A DNA stretch of 64,000 bases from a virus. The number at the start of each line of letters is the position of its first letter. The stretch's first letter is position 1. The notes under the pieces were generated by a model. The model made no database searches. It was not told where the DNA came from and saw only the letters and a list, made by a program, of their open reading frames with translations. Positions 23,550 through 32,700 of this stretch are shown in pieces. Position numbers and translations under genes: made by a program. The DNA lies in IMG/VR virus record IMGVR_UViG_3300032214_000528, positions 1 to 64,000 of that record. One strand, given 5' to 3'.

Positions 23550-23836
23550 TTCTTGGCCTTAGCTTCAGCCGCTTGGCGAGCTTCTTGACCTATATAACAA
23601 CGACATCTCTGCCCTCTGTGAAGTCTTATTGAGGCAAAGGCAATGTCATGTCCTTCACCTAAAAGAAGCTCGTGGAGCTGGACATTGGAGATAGTCCCTT
23701 TAACTGACTTAGTGGAAAATACAATTTCTAAAGCCTCTCTGTCTTCTTCATTTACAGAAGCCATAAGCTTTGCTATACCGCAAGGGAGTCCCGGTGAGGA
23801 CCTAGTTGCTTCTTTTAACTTCTCCGCTAGACTCAC
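23546..23836 (-). CDS. Small putative HTH DNA-binding protein (96 aa)
   Basis: The pattern in this 96-residue protein (EEDREALEIVFSTKSVKGTI, VQLHELLLGEGHDIAFASIR, then LHRGQRCRCY) looks like the short actinophage proteins in which a helix-turn-helix with a GH....S.R.HR core precedes a CxC tail. It may bind DNA as a regulator or a terminase accessory factor. It is translationally coupled (ATGA) to the metallophosphoesterase gene. The assignment is by resemblance only, with no catalytic residues to test. Confidence 0.6.
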   Translation of the reverse strand: MSLAEKLKEATRSSPGLPCGIAKLMASVNEEDREALEIVFSTKSVKGTISNVQLHELLLGEGHDIAFASIRLHRGQRCRCYIGQEARQAAEAKAKK

Positions 23837-23957
23837 TATTTATCTCCTATAAAGTAGAGTTTGTACTAACCCTAAAGTAAAAGATAACTCGACAGGTTAG
23901 ATAGCAGATAACATTACCACTACTTTTAAGGTTTGACTATGAGAGATATGGCGTGTC

Positions 23958-23976
23958 GCACTTAAAATAAAAGTGC
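23958..23976. other. Short inverted repeat in 158-base gap
   Basis: GCACTT and AAGTGC pair around a seven-base AT loop, with a TTTAAAAAAG tract to the right on the plus strand. It lies between the end of the membrane-protein gene at 23995 and the start of the 96-residue gene at 23836. It could be a weak transcription stop for the minus-strand gene, although the T-run on that side is poor. Confidence 0.35.
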
Positions 23977-23994
23977 TTTAAAAAAGTATTATTT

Positions 23995-24330
23995 TTACTC
24001 TACGATATTTAAATTTGCTTTACGAGCCTTTTTTGGCTTAGGCTCAACCATTGCTAAAAGCAATCCCTCAATAACACCCATCTTTGCATTCATCTCTGTC
24101 TGGCACTTCTGTACGTCATTTACCTGATCTTTTAGTGAGCCCCCGCCATTTTCCCAAAGCTGGTGTTCTACTCTTGACATGCGCTCTGATAGAGTTTTTC
24201 CTTGAGCGTCTACGCCTATAGCCTGATCTACCCTTCTAGCAATTTTATAGATACTAAACATAAAAGCACCTACTGCTGTAATAGTTCCTATAACCAGCAT
24301 AGTGGTAGTCAATATAGACATATCAGTCAC
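23995..24330 (-). CDS. Membrane-anchored coiled-coil protein (111 aa)
   Basis: A single hydrophobic segment (LTTTMLVIGTITAVGAFMF) near the N-terminus is followed by a helical region (MSRVEHQLWENGGGSLKDQV, AKMGVIEGLLLAM) and a Lys-rich tail (KPKKARKANL). The architecture, one TM then coiled coil then basic tail, is common for phage holin-like or inner-membrane spanin-like proteins, but nothing more specific can be recognised and it is not next to the endolysin gene. The listed start is a GTG; an ATG three codons later is equally possible. Confidence 0.6.
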   Translation of the reverse strand: MTDMSILTTTMLVIGTITAVGAFMFSIYKIARRVDQAIGVDAQGKTLSERMSRVEHQLWENGGGSLKDQVNDVQKCQTEMNAKMGVIEGLLLAMVEPKPKKARKANLNIVE

Positions 24331-24522
24331 TAGGAGGGTCTCCGAATCATAGTAAGGTTTACTGTATAGTGTATAAATTATAACTGCTTCTGGGTATATT
24401 TAGATTTTTAAAGGTCTGTGCTGTATACTTGTATTTACGTCAGAAAACACTAAACCTCGGGTCCTTTACCTATTGCGGTTCTATTGATAAGGTGACGCCA
24501 TAGACAAAGGGAGGATCAATTA
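24331..24522. promoter_or_regulatory. Divergent AT-rich regulatory region
   Basis: This 192-base gap separates the minus-strand membrane gene from the plus-strand PriPol-helicase gene. It contains TACTGTATAGTGTATAAATT at 24360-24379, closely similar to the TATAGTGTATAGT palindrome arms at 57.5-57.8 kb, plus other TATA-rich steps. A GGGAGG ribosome site precedes the GTG start at 24523. It probably carries the early promoter(s) for the replication gene. Confidence 0.5.
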
Positions 24523-27180
24523 GTGACAACAAACGCCGATAGATTTAAGAAAGCTACTAGCTGGTATGCAGCAAATAGTTGGGAAATTCTCCCTTGCCAC
24601 GGCATCGTTGATGGTAGATGCACATGCGGTCAGTCTCATATGGAATCAAAAGATATTGGAAAACATCCAGCAATTAATGCTTGGAATATTGAGTCAAGTT
24701 CTGACATCGCAAAAGTACATACTTGGTGGGAAACGAATGCCGAATACAACATTGGCGTCAACTGTAAAGCTTCTGGTTTTCTTGTAATTGATATTGATCC
24801 ACGTTCTGGTGGCGATCTTGCGTATGACAAGTTTGAAGCTTATGTAGAAGGAGCGCTTCCTCCAACGGTTGAAGCTACTACTGGGCAATATGAAGTCAAT
24901 GGAAAAATTATTCGCGGTCGTCACTTGTTCTATAAGTGCAGTGAAAATGAAGATTTAATTGGAAACCTATCAAAGCTTGGTTTTAAAGGAATTGACGTAA
25001 AGCACAACGGGTACGTTCTTATAGCTCCGTCTCGTCACTTTTCTGGAATTACATATGAATGGGTAGAAGGCAAGGAGCCTTGGAGTATTCCAATGGCAGA
25101 AGCTCCAGAAGAATTACTTATCCCTTTAAGAAAAAATAAAAGATCTTTTGGTAGTAACAGATATCAAGGAGCAGACTGGGACTCACTTCTAGAAGACTCT
25201 GTTAGTCAAGGTGTAGATGTTGATGGAATTCTTAATGACGGTATTGAAGAAGGGGAAAGAGCTGTAAAGCTGTTTCAACTTGCTTGCTCTCTTGCTAATA
25301 AGTTTCCAATTAAAGAAGCAGTCGGTCGTGAAGCTCTTATCTCGTTTATGATTAGATTTAATGGAGAAAAAGTTAATCCTCCAATGCCGTTAGAAGGTCC
25401 GAACTCTGTAATCATGCATACAGAACGTGCTATTGATTTTGTTTTAAAAAACCCTATAAGTGAGAAGATTTGGCCAGGCGCTACAGAAATTGCAAACCGA
25501 ATGGTTGAAAATACCAAGCGGGAGCAGAATACAGAAGACATAAATAAACTAACTGCCTTAACTGGTGTTGTATATCCAGGAATTGATCAGAATGCAAATA
25601 TCTATTCCTCTACAGAAGATGACTACAGTTTGCCAGGAACTATCGGCGGTAATGTTTACGAATCTATTAAGCAAGGTATGTCTTTAGAAGAGGCTTCATC
25701 TAATTCCAATATGCAATCCGTAGTTGATCAGGATGCTATAGCTGTTGAAGATAGAGGCAAAGATTGGAAGGGAAGGTCCCTCACCGATACAGGCAATGGT
25801 CGTCGTTTAATTGATTCTTTTGGTAGAGCGATTCGCTACACTCCCGGACTTGGTTGGTTTGTGTGGAGTAATGGTTATTGGAAACCAGATGCGGAAAACC
25901 TACACATGCAAGAGATAGCTAAAAAACTTGGTTCTTTAATTGTTACTGAGACTCATGCTTACGAGGAGCCAGCTGATCAGCAAAAAATAATTGCGTGGGG
26001 TGCTCAAGCAAAATCTGAAGGAAGATTAGCTGCTGCTGTAAAGAATGCAAATTCAGATCCAAGAGTTAGAGTTGATGTTGACCAATGGGATTCCGATCCA
26101 AATTTAATAGGAACTCTTAACGGTGTTGTTGATCTTCGTACTGGAGAATTGCTTAAAGGTCGTCCAGATTTATATATTACAAAACGTGCCCCTGTTGCGT
26201 ATACCCGTGGGTTAACTAATATGCGTTGGCAACAGTTCCTAGATTTTGCTACAGACGGAGATAAAGAATTTCAAGACTGGCTACAACGTGCTGCTGGGTA
26301 TTCTATGACAGGTCATAATCAATATGACTTAATGTTTTTGGTATATGGACCAGCTGGTTCTGGTAAAAATACTTTAGTTGAATCTATTGTTAAATGTCTT
26401 GGAAGTAGCCAGTATGCATATGCTATGGACTCTGGGATCCTTGCAGCAGACGGATCTAACCACAACACCGATCTCTACCACTGGGCAGAAATGCGTGGAC
26501 GTAGACTTGCTTGGGCAGATGAGCTTCCAGATAACGAGCGTCTAAAAGAAAACTCGGTGAAGAAGTTAACTGGTTCTGAGGAAATTACTGCTCGTTCTCC
26601 TGGAGAAAAACCGTTTACTTTTAAGTCTCAGATTAAAGTTTGGATTACAACTAACCATAGACCAATCATTACTGATGATGCTATGTGGCGTCGTATCCGT
26701 CCTATCCCGATGCTAAAGACACCTGAGCACTCTGACCCTACTCTGAAAGAATTTCTCTTTGATCCTGAAGGAGGTCTTCCAGCAATCTTTTCTTGGGCAG
26801 TAGAAGGAGCTATAAAAGTTCTTGGATCTAGTCAAAGAGATGGTCTTGGTTGGTGCAAAGTTGTGTCTGAAGCTGCCGAAATGTATCGCAAGAACGAAGA
26901 TAGAATTGCTCTATTCTTAGATGAAGAGACTATTCAATCTGAAGGTACAAGTATCTTAGTTAAGGCTTTGTTCCTTCACTACCGTAATTGGAGCGAGGAT
27001 CGTGGAGAACGACCTCTCACTCAGATTGGGTTTGATCGTAAACTTCGTGAACGTAATTTTAAAGTAGAAGGTAGTGGTGCTAAAGCAACTGTCTACGGTA
27101 TGCATAGAGCTCCAGCCCCAGTGCCGACTGCGATTCATGGAGATGTCAACTGGATGGAAGCAACTAGGTTTCTCCACTAA
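24523..27180 (+). CDS. Primase-polymerase/SF3 (D5-type) helicase fusion (885 aa)
   Basis: The N-terminal 200 residues match the bifunctional primase/polymerase (PriPol, AEP) family: a start like FKKATSWYAANSWEILPCHG, a Cys/His cluster (CTCGQSH), the metal-binding FLVIDIDPRSGGD near 86-98, and RGRHLFYK. Residues about 420-560 are the D5-N/poxvirus-like linker. The helicase core follows: Walker A GPAGSGKNT near 609, Walker B RRLAWADE near 660, sensor-1-like IKVWITTNHRP near 703 and an MWRRIRPIP arginine-finger segment. The protein would prime and unwind at the phage origin. A GGGAGG site nine bases before the GTG supports the start. Confidence 0.92.
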   Translation: MTTNADRFKKATSWYAANSWEILPCHGIVDGRCTCGQSHMESKDIGKHPAINAWNIESSSDIAKVHTWWETNAEYNIGVNCKASGFLVIDIDPRSGGDLAYDKFEAYVEGALPPTVEATTGQYEVNGKIIRGRHLFYKCSENEDLIGNLSKLGFKGIDVKHNGYVLIAPSRHFSGITYEWVEGKEPWSIPMAEAPEELLIPLRKNKRSFGSNRYQGADWDSLLEDSVSQGVDVDGILNDGIEEGERAVKLFQLACSLANKFPIKEAVGREALISFMIRFNGEKVNPPMPLEGPNSVIMHTERAIDFVLKNPISEKIWPGATEIANRMVENTKREQNTEDINKLTALTGVVYPGIDQNANIYSSTEDDYSLPGTIGGNVYESIKQGMSLEEASSNSNMQSVVDQDAIAVEDRGKDWKGRSLTDTGNGRRLIDSFGRAIRYTPGLGWFVWSNGYWKPDAENLHMQEIAKKLGSLIVTETHAYEEPADQQKIIAWGAQAKSEGRLAAAVKNANSDPRVRVDVDQWDSDPNLIGTLNGVVDLRTGELLKGRPDLYITKRAPVAYTRGLTNMRWQQFLDFATDGDKEFQDWLQRAAGYSMTGHNQYDLMFLVYGPAGSGKNTLVESIVKCLGSSQYAYAMDSGILAADGSNHNTDLYHWAEMRGRRLAWADELPDNERLKENSVKKLTGSEEITARSPGEKPFTFKSQIKVWITTNHRPIITDDAMWRRIRPIPMLKTPEHSDPTLKEFLFDPEGGLPAIFSWAVEGAIKVLGSSQRDGLGWCKVVSEAAEMYRKNEDRIALFLDEETIQSEGTSILVKALFLHYRNWSEDRGERPLTQIGFDRKLRERNFKVEGSGAKATVYGMHRAPAPVPTAIHGDVNWMEATRFLH

Positions 27181-27200
27181 TCACCCCTTCCCGGCTGCTG

Positions 27201-27206
27201 TATCTT
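27201..27206 (+). promoter_or_regulatory. -10-like TATCTT six bases before ATG
   Basis: TATCTT is followed by exactly six bases (TATGGT) and then the ATG of the nuclease gene at 27213. No ribosome site fits between, so a leaderless transcript is possible. The -35 region is poor, and read-through from the helicase gene 33 bases upstream cannot be excluded. Confidence 0.35.
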
Positions 27207-27212
27207 TATGGT

Positions 27213-27617
27213 ATGTATGAATACCGTGTAAAGAAAGTAACTGGCGTTGTTGATGGGGATACTATCGACGTTGAGCTTGACTTAGGTTTTAACATTTCTT
27301 ACTCTCAAAGAGTACGTCTTGCTGGGATTGACACTCCAGAGTCAAGAACTACAGATAAGAAAGAAAAAGCTTTAGGTCTTGAATCTAAGCAGCGTCTTAA
27401 AGATGTTCTCTCAAAGGCTCAGACTATTGTTATCCGTACAGAGCTACCTGATAGCTCAGAAAAATATGGCCGTATTCTCGGTTGGTTATTCTTAGATGGA
27501 GCGGAGCAGTCAGTTAATGAAGCTCTTGTTGCCGATGGCTATGCTTGGGGATATCTAGGAGATACAAAAGTTAAAAACTTTGAAGAGCTTGCTGCAAAAA
27601 GAAAAATATCTAACTAG
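27213..27617 (+). CDS. Staphylococcal-nuclease-like (thermonuclease) protein (134 aa)
   Basis: The SNase fold signature is clear: VTGVVDGDTIDVELDL (metal-binding Asp), QRVRLAGIDTPESRT (catalytic Arg and Asp), then EKYGRILGWLFLDG with the second Arg, and NEALVADGYAWGY. Length is normal for the domain alone, with no signal peptide, so it would act in the cytoplasm, perhaps on host DNA or in recombination. It lies 33 bases after the PriPol-helicase gene on the same strand, and its 3' end overlaps the convergent terminase gene by four bases. Confidence 0.9.
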   Translation: MYEYRVKKVTGVVDGDTIDVELDLGFNISYSQRVRLAGIDTPESRTTDKKEKALGLESKQRLKDVLSKAQTIVIRTELPDSSEKYGRILGWLFLDGAEQSVNEALVADGYAWGYLGDTKVKNFEELAAKRKISN

Positions 27618-29023
27618 CCTTTAGGACTAAATACCCTAGCTCCACCTCCACCACCTCTAAATGGTGGAAGTCTTCTTGCGGATGGAGACTTTGCGGTGAT
27701 GCGGCCACCAGTAAAACCTTCAGGTGGTTTAATCATCAATGCGGTAAGTGCGTGCACTAATGCATCCACACGGTCTGGAGATTTTGAATCTCCTGGAATC
27801 CACGCTGTCATTTGCGACTCAAGATCAGCTAAATATCCAATATGATGAACACGACCTTGCTCGTATGCAAGGACTGTTGGCTCGGCACGCAATGCCTTGC
27901 CATACTTTGAGTGGACTTCTAAAACTTTAACATTTGGATCAATAGCATTAATTGCTTGACGAACTAGAGCTCCACCTTGATTAATTTCGGCAACCACTGG
28001 GCAACCCCAACGTCTAGCCATTTCAACAACTTTGTTTGCCCACACTTCTGGTGAGCCGAGAACAGATGCATCTTCAAGCACCCAAGCATGGCGCTTATAT
28101 AAATCTCTATCTGCAGTTGCAGCACAAACAACAATTCCACACTCATCTCGTGGGTTTTCTGCAACAGATGGGTCAACACCAATTACACGAAGTGGTGCTT
28201 GCGGTGGAAGAACTCCATGCCGTGATGCTTCAATCATTTCAATTGTCCACAATGCACCTTCAACATCTGAAAGCATTTCACCATAAAGTTCTTGAGCAGC
28301 AAGTCTAGTTCCTGCATATACACCAGTGATTGTGTCAAGATAAGTTGAGCTAAGGTTTCCAGCATTGTCCATTGTGCTACCACGGCTAATCACAACCTTG
28401 CCAGTCTTTTCTGCTTCAGCCATAAGTGAGTAAAGAAGTGGAACACGCTTTGGTGTAGTAGTAACCATAATCTGTGGAGATGCTCCAAGACGAGTACCCA
28501 CACGCAAGTTATCAAAAGCAGTCATACCAGCAGCATCTGGAGTCTGTCTCCATGCTGCAATCTCATCTCCCCACGCATGTGTAAATTGTGGACCACGGAG
28601 TGAGTCTGGTTCATCTGCGGTAAAACATGTTGCTGTATTTCCATTAGGCCAAGTTAATCGGCGCTTCGATGGTTCGTAAAGTGGACGCTCACTTGGTGGC
28701 GTCACATTCATAATTCCTGATTCACCTTCAACAATAACGTCACGCACATCTGCTGCAGTACGAGCAACTAATGCAAAGCGACGCTGACCTGTTGTTGTGT
28801 ATTTAGCTTGTTCTCTTACCCATTCGGACGCAGAGCGGGTCTTGCCCGCTCCACGTCCTGCAAGATAAATCCAAATATTCCAATCGCCTTCAGGAGCAAT
28901 CTGCTCTGGTCGACCCCACATGTTCCAATTCCATTTAACATCTTCCATGTTTAAGTCAGCAAGAACCGCATCACGTTCCTCTTCGGGAAGTGAAGCAAGT
29001 ATCTCCATCATGCTCTTAGCCAT
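27614..29023 (-). CDS. terL: Terminase large subunit (469 aa)
   Basis: The N-terminal ATPase has Walker A AGRGAGKTRSASEW near 52-66 and Walker B FTHAWGDEIAAW near 160; a TTTPKR coupling motif follows near 205. The C-terminal nuclease starts at RVIGVDPSVAENPRDECG near 275, with the first metal-binding Asp, and further acidic residues (EINQGG, DRVDALVHAL) downstream. The protein pumps DNA into the prohead and cuts it. Length is normal for HK97-type phage terminases and shorter than T4 gp17. The upstream 152-residue gene is the likely small subunit. Confidence 0.93.
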   Translation of the reverse strand: MAKSMMEILASLPEEERDAVLADLNMEDVKWNWNMWGRPEQIAPEGDWNIWIYLAGRGAGKTRSASEWVREQAKYTTTGQRRFALVARTAADVRDVIVEGESGIMNVTPPSERPLYEPSKRRLTWPNGNTATCFTADEPDSLRGPQFTHAWGDEIAAWRQTPDAAGMTAFDNLRVGTRLGASPQIMVTTTPKRVPLLYSLMAEAEKTGKVVISRGSTMDNAGNLSSTYLDTITGVYAGTRLAAQELYGEMLSDVEGALWTIEMIEASRHGVLPPQAPLRVIGVDPSVAENPRDECGIVVCAATADRDLYKRHAWVLEDASVLGSPEVWANKVVEMARRWGCPVVAEINQGGALVRQAINAIDPNVKVLEVHSKYGKALRAEPTVLAYEQGRVHHIGYLADLESQMTAWIPGDSKSPDRVDALVHALTALMIKPPEGFTGGRITAKSPSARRLPPFRGGGGGARVFSPKG

Positions 29024-29029
29024 TTGTGC

Positions 29030-29488
29030 CTAACCTATGCGTTGAAGACTTCTTTGTACTCCATAGTATAGAGGGGCTGCTGAACTTAGACCCATTGCTT
29101 TTGCAAGATTTGAGAGGGAGATACCAGACTGATATTCCTTAGCTAGTTGATCGTGATAAGCATCTACGCTTTCGCCTTTTGCATTAACTACACGCTTGGC
29201 TGCTTCTTGGACTTGTTCTGGTGTCAAACGAATAGATGTCTTTTCTCTTGATACTGCTACATCATCCATAACAACACGACGACGCACACCTGCGTATGCA
29301 ACTTTAAGTTCTTTTGCTAACTTTGGAAGGCTGCCACCACGCTTGTGAAACTCAATTAACAGTCTCGTATATTCACGACTTGCATCGTGAGCAGGGGTTT
29401 TTTGCTCTCTTGAGCCAAAAGCTTTTTTGGCCAAAGGTAGAATTGGTTCAATTTTTGCTTTGTATTCTTGTACAAGCTCTGCGTTCAT
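29030..29488 (-). CDS. Putative terminase small subunit/HTH protein (152 aa)
   Basis: Two helix-turn-helix-like segments are visible: RGGSLPKLAKELKVAYAGVR near 50-70 and QSGISLSNLAKAMGLSSAAP near 119-138. It is encoded six bases upstream of the large terminase subunit on the same strand, the usual place for the DNA-recognising small subunit. The N-terminus (EYKAKIEPILPLAKKAFG) is helical. The assignment depends on context plus the HTH pattern; a transcription regulator is the alternative. Confidence 0.65.
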   Translation of the reverse strand: MNAELVQEYKAKIEPILPLAKKAFGSREQKTPAHDASREYTRLLIEFHKRGGSLPKLAKELKVAYAGVRRRVVMDDVAVSREKTSIRLTPEQVQEAAKRVVNAKGESVDAYHDQLAKEYQSGISLSNLAKAMGLSSAAPLYYGVQRSLQRIG

Positions 29489-29562
29489 TATGTCTCCAAT
29501 TATGTCTCTGGCGTGTGTCAGAGTCTATTCTAGACATAAGTAGTAGGATAAGTCAAATAGGG

Positions 29563-29739
29563 TTATTCGTCATCATCACGAGCGTTGCGGAGTGGGTATG
29601 TGGTCCACCAAACAACCATCGCAAAAATGATGGCATAGCCCACGATTGTCTTTGCAGATCCATCAAGGACTAGCCAAGCAATAAACATGCCTAGCAAGGT
29701 CCAGACCTGATCAATGACATCTCTTAGGAAGTCCTTCAT
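29563..29739 (-). CDS. Small two-TM protein, holin-like candidate (58 aa)
   Basis: The 58-residue frame has two hydrophobic stretches (VWTLLGMFIAWLVLDG and TIVGYAIIFAMVVWWTTYPL) joined by a short polar turn and ends with an acidic tail RDDDE. Its ATG overlaps the TGA of the 1217-residue surface-protein gene by four bases, so it is translationally coupled. Two TM helices with a charged tail is a class II holin layout, but the endolysin gene is 22 kb away; it could instead help export the surface protein. Confidence 0.65.
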   Translation of the reverse strand: MKDFLRDVIDQVWTLLGMFIAWLVLDGSAKTIVGYAIIFAMVVWWTTYPLRNARDDDE

Positions 29740-32700
29740 GGCTTTCTCCTTCTTGTTGCTGATCCTCCAGACGGAGCTCCTCCGCCTGACCCGCCGCCAC
29801 TGCCACCACCGCTAGATGATCCAGTACCGCCTGTCGCTGTTCCTGCTACCGCCACAGCTGCTGCCACTGCTTGTCCTACAACGACTGTAGCTAAAACCAT
29901 CTTCTCTGCTTCTTCACGTTCTTCTTCAGACATATCTGCACCAAGACTTGTCAACGCAAGTAGCGCCTGTGCAGGGTCATTAAATAGTGCATCTACTAAT
30001 GCTCCTGGATCAGCAACTAATTCTAGCGCTGCTGCTACCTCAGCGATAATAACAATCTCATTGCCATTCTCATCTTGACGTACCTCTACAGGAGTCTCTG
30101 GAGGTAGGTCTTCGTACTGAATTCCAGCATCTTGAATCTGTTCTTTAGTTAGATTTTCACCAGGAGCAACTGACTCAATAAGAGCATCTGCAACAAGATC
30201 TTTTTCAGCTTCTGTCAGCTTTCCATCGGCAGCTAGAGCATCAGAAAGATTGTTAACTTCATCTTTAGTAATTTCTCCATCTGCATTAAGAGCATCGAGA
30301 ATCTCTTCAGCATCAGCAGCACTCAACTTGCCATCACTAATAACATCTTCTACAGCAGCATCAATTTCTTCTTCTGTAGTTTCTGCAGGTGGCTCTTCTG
30401 CAGGTGGTTCCTCTGCTGGAGGTTCTTCTGCTGGAGGTTCCTCTGCTGGAGGTTCTTCAGCAGGTGGTTCCTCTGCTGGAGGTTCTTCTGCTGGAGGTTC
30501 TTCTGCTGGAGGTTCCTCTGCTGGAGGTTCTTCAGCAGGTGGTTCCTCTGCTGGAGGTTCCTCTGCTGGAGGTTCTTCTGCTGGAGGTTCGATTGGAGGC
30601 TCTGGTTCAACAGGAGGTTGTTCTGGTTCTGGTTCTGGTTCTACAGGAGGTGGTGGAGGAGGTGGAGGAGTCAAGTCATCAACAAAAACTTGAGTAGCAA
30701 CTATGTCTGAATATTTAGCAAGAGAATCGTTATCTGATCTAACAGATATTTGATAAGTATTATCTAACCCGCCTGTACTTTCAAACAAAGCTGCTGAAAG
30801 AACAATGCTTGTGTTTAAAGCATTAACATCTCCTGCATTACCAGTTGCTACTCCCCAACCGCTACCTCCGATAGACCAAGAGATTGCGTAACGTTCTGGT
30901 GCAATTACACCTGTTGGTGGATCCCAAGAAACTTGAATATCACCGTTACTTAGTTGAGTAACAACAATATTTGTAGGTGGAGCAATAGGACTCTGAAGAA
31001 TGACTTCTTGAGCTACAACTGTTTGTGCAGTTTGTACAGCTGCAATTGCCTCAACTGTCTCTGTAATTGCTGTCTGAGCTAGGGTTACTGCAGTTTCCAT
31101 AGCTTGGACTGCTTGTTCTGCTACTACTAAATTCTGCTGTGCACCTACTAAATTTTGCTGAGCAGTGTCTTCTTCTAAGTCTAAAACTTCTAGTTCGTCT
31201 TGCTCTGCTTCAACTGTGGCTTCAGCAGTTGCTAGTGTTTGTAATTGCTGAGTGGTAGCTGACGACTGAGTAAATTCAGAACCAGGAGCTATAACATAGC
31301 CAGTTGCATCGCTGTAACGATAGAACCAGACACCAGCTCCTCCGCCGTTCTCGTAATACCACAACTCGAATTCCGTACTATCTCCAGCAGCTATTGCTTG
31401 CTCTACAACACTTCCTCCGCCACCTTTGTCGTACCAATCATTAATCACTAGCTGACCATCAAGATACAGCTTTACCCCGTCATCTGCTGGAGCATAAACA
31501 TGAGTTACTTCAACTGAAGGTGTCCAAGTTCCTGTGTACTTAACAATTACATCTTCGTGAAGATTTGATCCAGCAACGTAACCGCCACCCCATTGTTCGC
31601 TAATTCCATTAGTGTCAGTAGTTGTAAGAACTGGAGCTGCGTTTGTAGGTAATACTGGAGCGTTATTCTGACCCTGTACGTTGTAGACCTCAACTTTTAG
31701 ACCTTGAGCTGTGTTGGCATCTACAACTGCTTGAGCTGCTGCTTCTACTGTAACTGCAGCAGCAACGACGACTTCCTGAGCATCTACTGCTGCTTGCGCT
31801 TGAGCTAGAACTTCTGTCTTGTCTGCAACTACTGCTGTTGCTGCTTCAACTGTAGGAGCTGTCTCCGCTAAAGTTACTGCAGTTTCCATAGCAGTTTGCG
31901 CTGCTTCAACTGCTTCTTGGGCTTCAACTACTGCATCAACAGCAGCATCTACTACTGCAACTATTTCTGGTTTTTGTAGTGGCAAAGCATCTGATGATGC
32001 AACAACTGTCTGCAATGTGTTGGATACAGTTTCGACTGCTGCTGCAGACACAACGATCTGAGTCTCGGCAACGGCAACTACTGCTTCTGCTACAGCAGTA
32101 ACTGCTGGTTCTACTGATGCAACTGCAGTTGTAGTAGCAGTTGTAGCAACTGTTTCAGCTGTTGTTGCAGCTGTCTGAGCTGTAGATTGTTCTGTTTGAG
32201 CAGCAGTAAGAGTGGTTTGAGCTGTAGACAAAGCTGTAGTAGCAGTGGTTTCTGCTGTTTGTAAAGTTGTAAGAGTTGTTTGTTCTGTAGCTAAAGTAGT
32301 AGCTGCTTCCTGAGCTGCAGCCACAAGAGCTGGGTCAGAAGTAGTTTTTGTTACAGCAATATTGTCAATAATATAGTAGTCAGCATCTTTTGTAATTGTT
32401 AGTGTCTCAATAGATGAACCTGTTACTGTTTCAGTTGAGGTGTACCCGACCGCCTGTGTTTCAGCAGAAACGTTATTATCAATAATTGTTGTCGTGGTTG
32501 AGCCATCTGTATTTGTTGCTGTCATAGTTGTATCGCCATTTTTAGCGTATACGCCCATGGTCACAGAAGTGACAGTTCCAGTGTTGCTTGGGTTTACATC
32601 AATAACAACATCATTTGCTGGGTATTGAATTACAAGACCCGATCCTGATGTTTGAGCAGTATCCCAATTACCACCAATAGTTACACCAGATCCAGTAGTA

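Noticed and set aside
30250-30697. Plus-strand ORFs GGSSAGGSSAG and EVLLLEV type opposite the surface-protein gene
   Set aside because: Shadow frames of the PAEEP repeat; the minus frame has clear domains on both sides.
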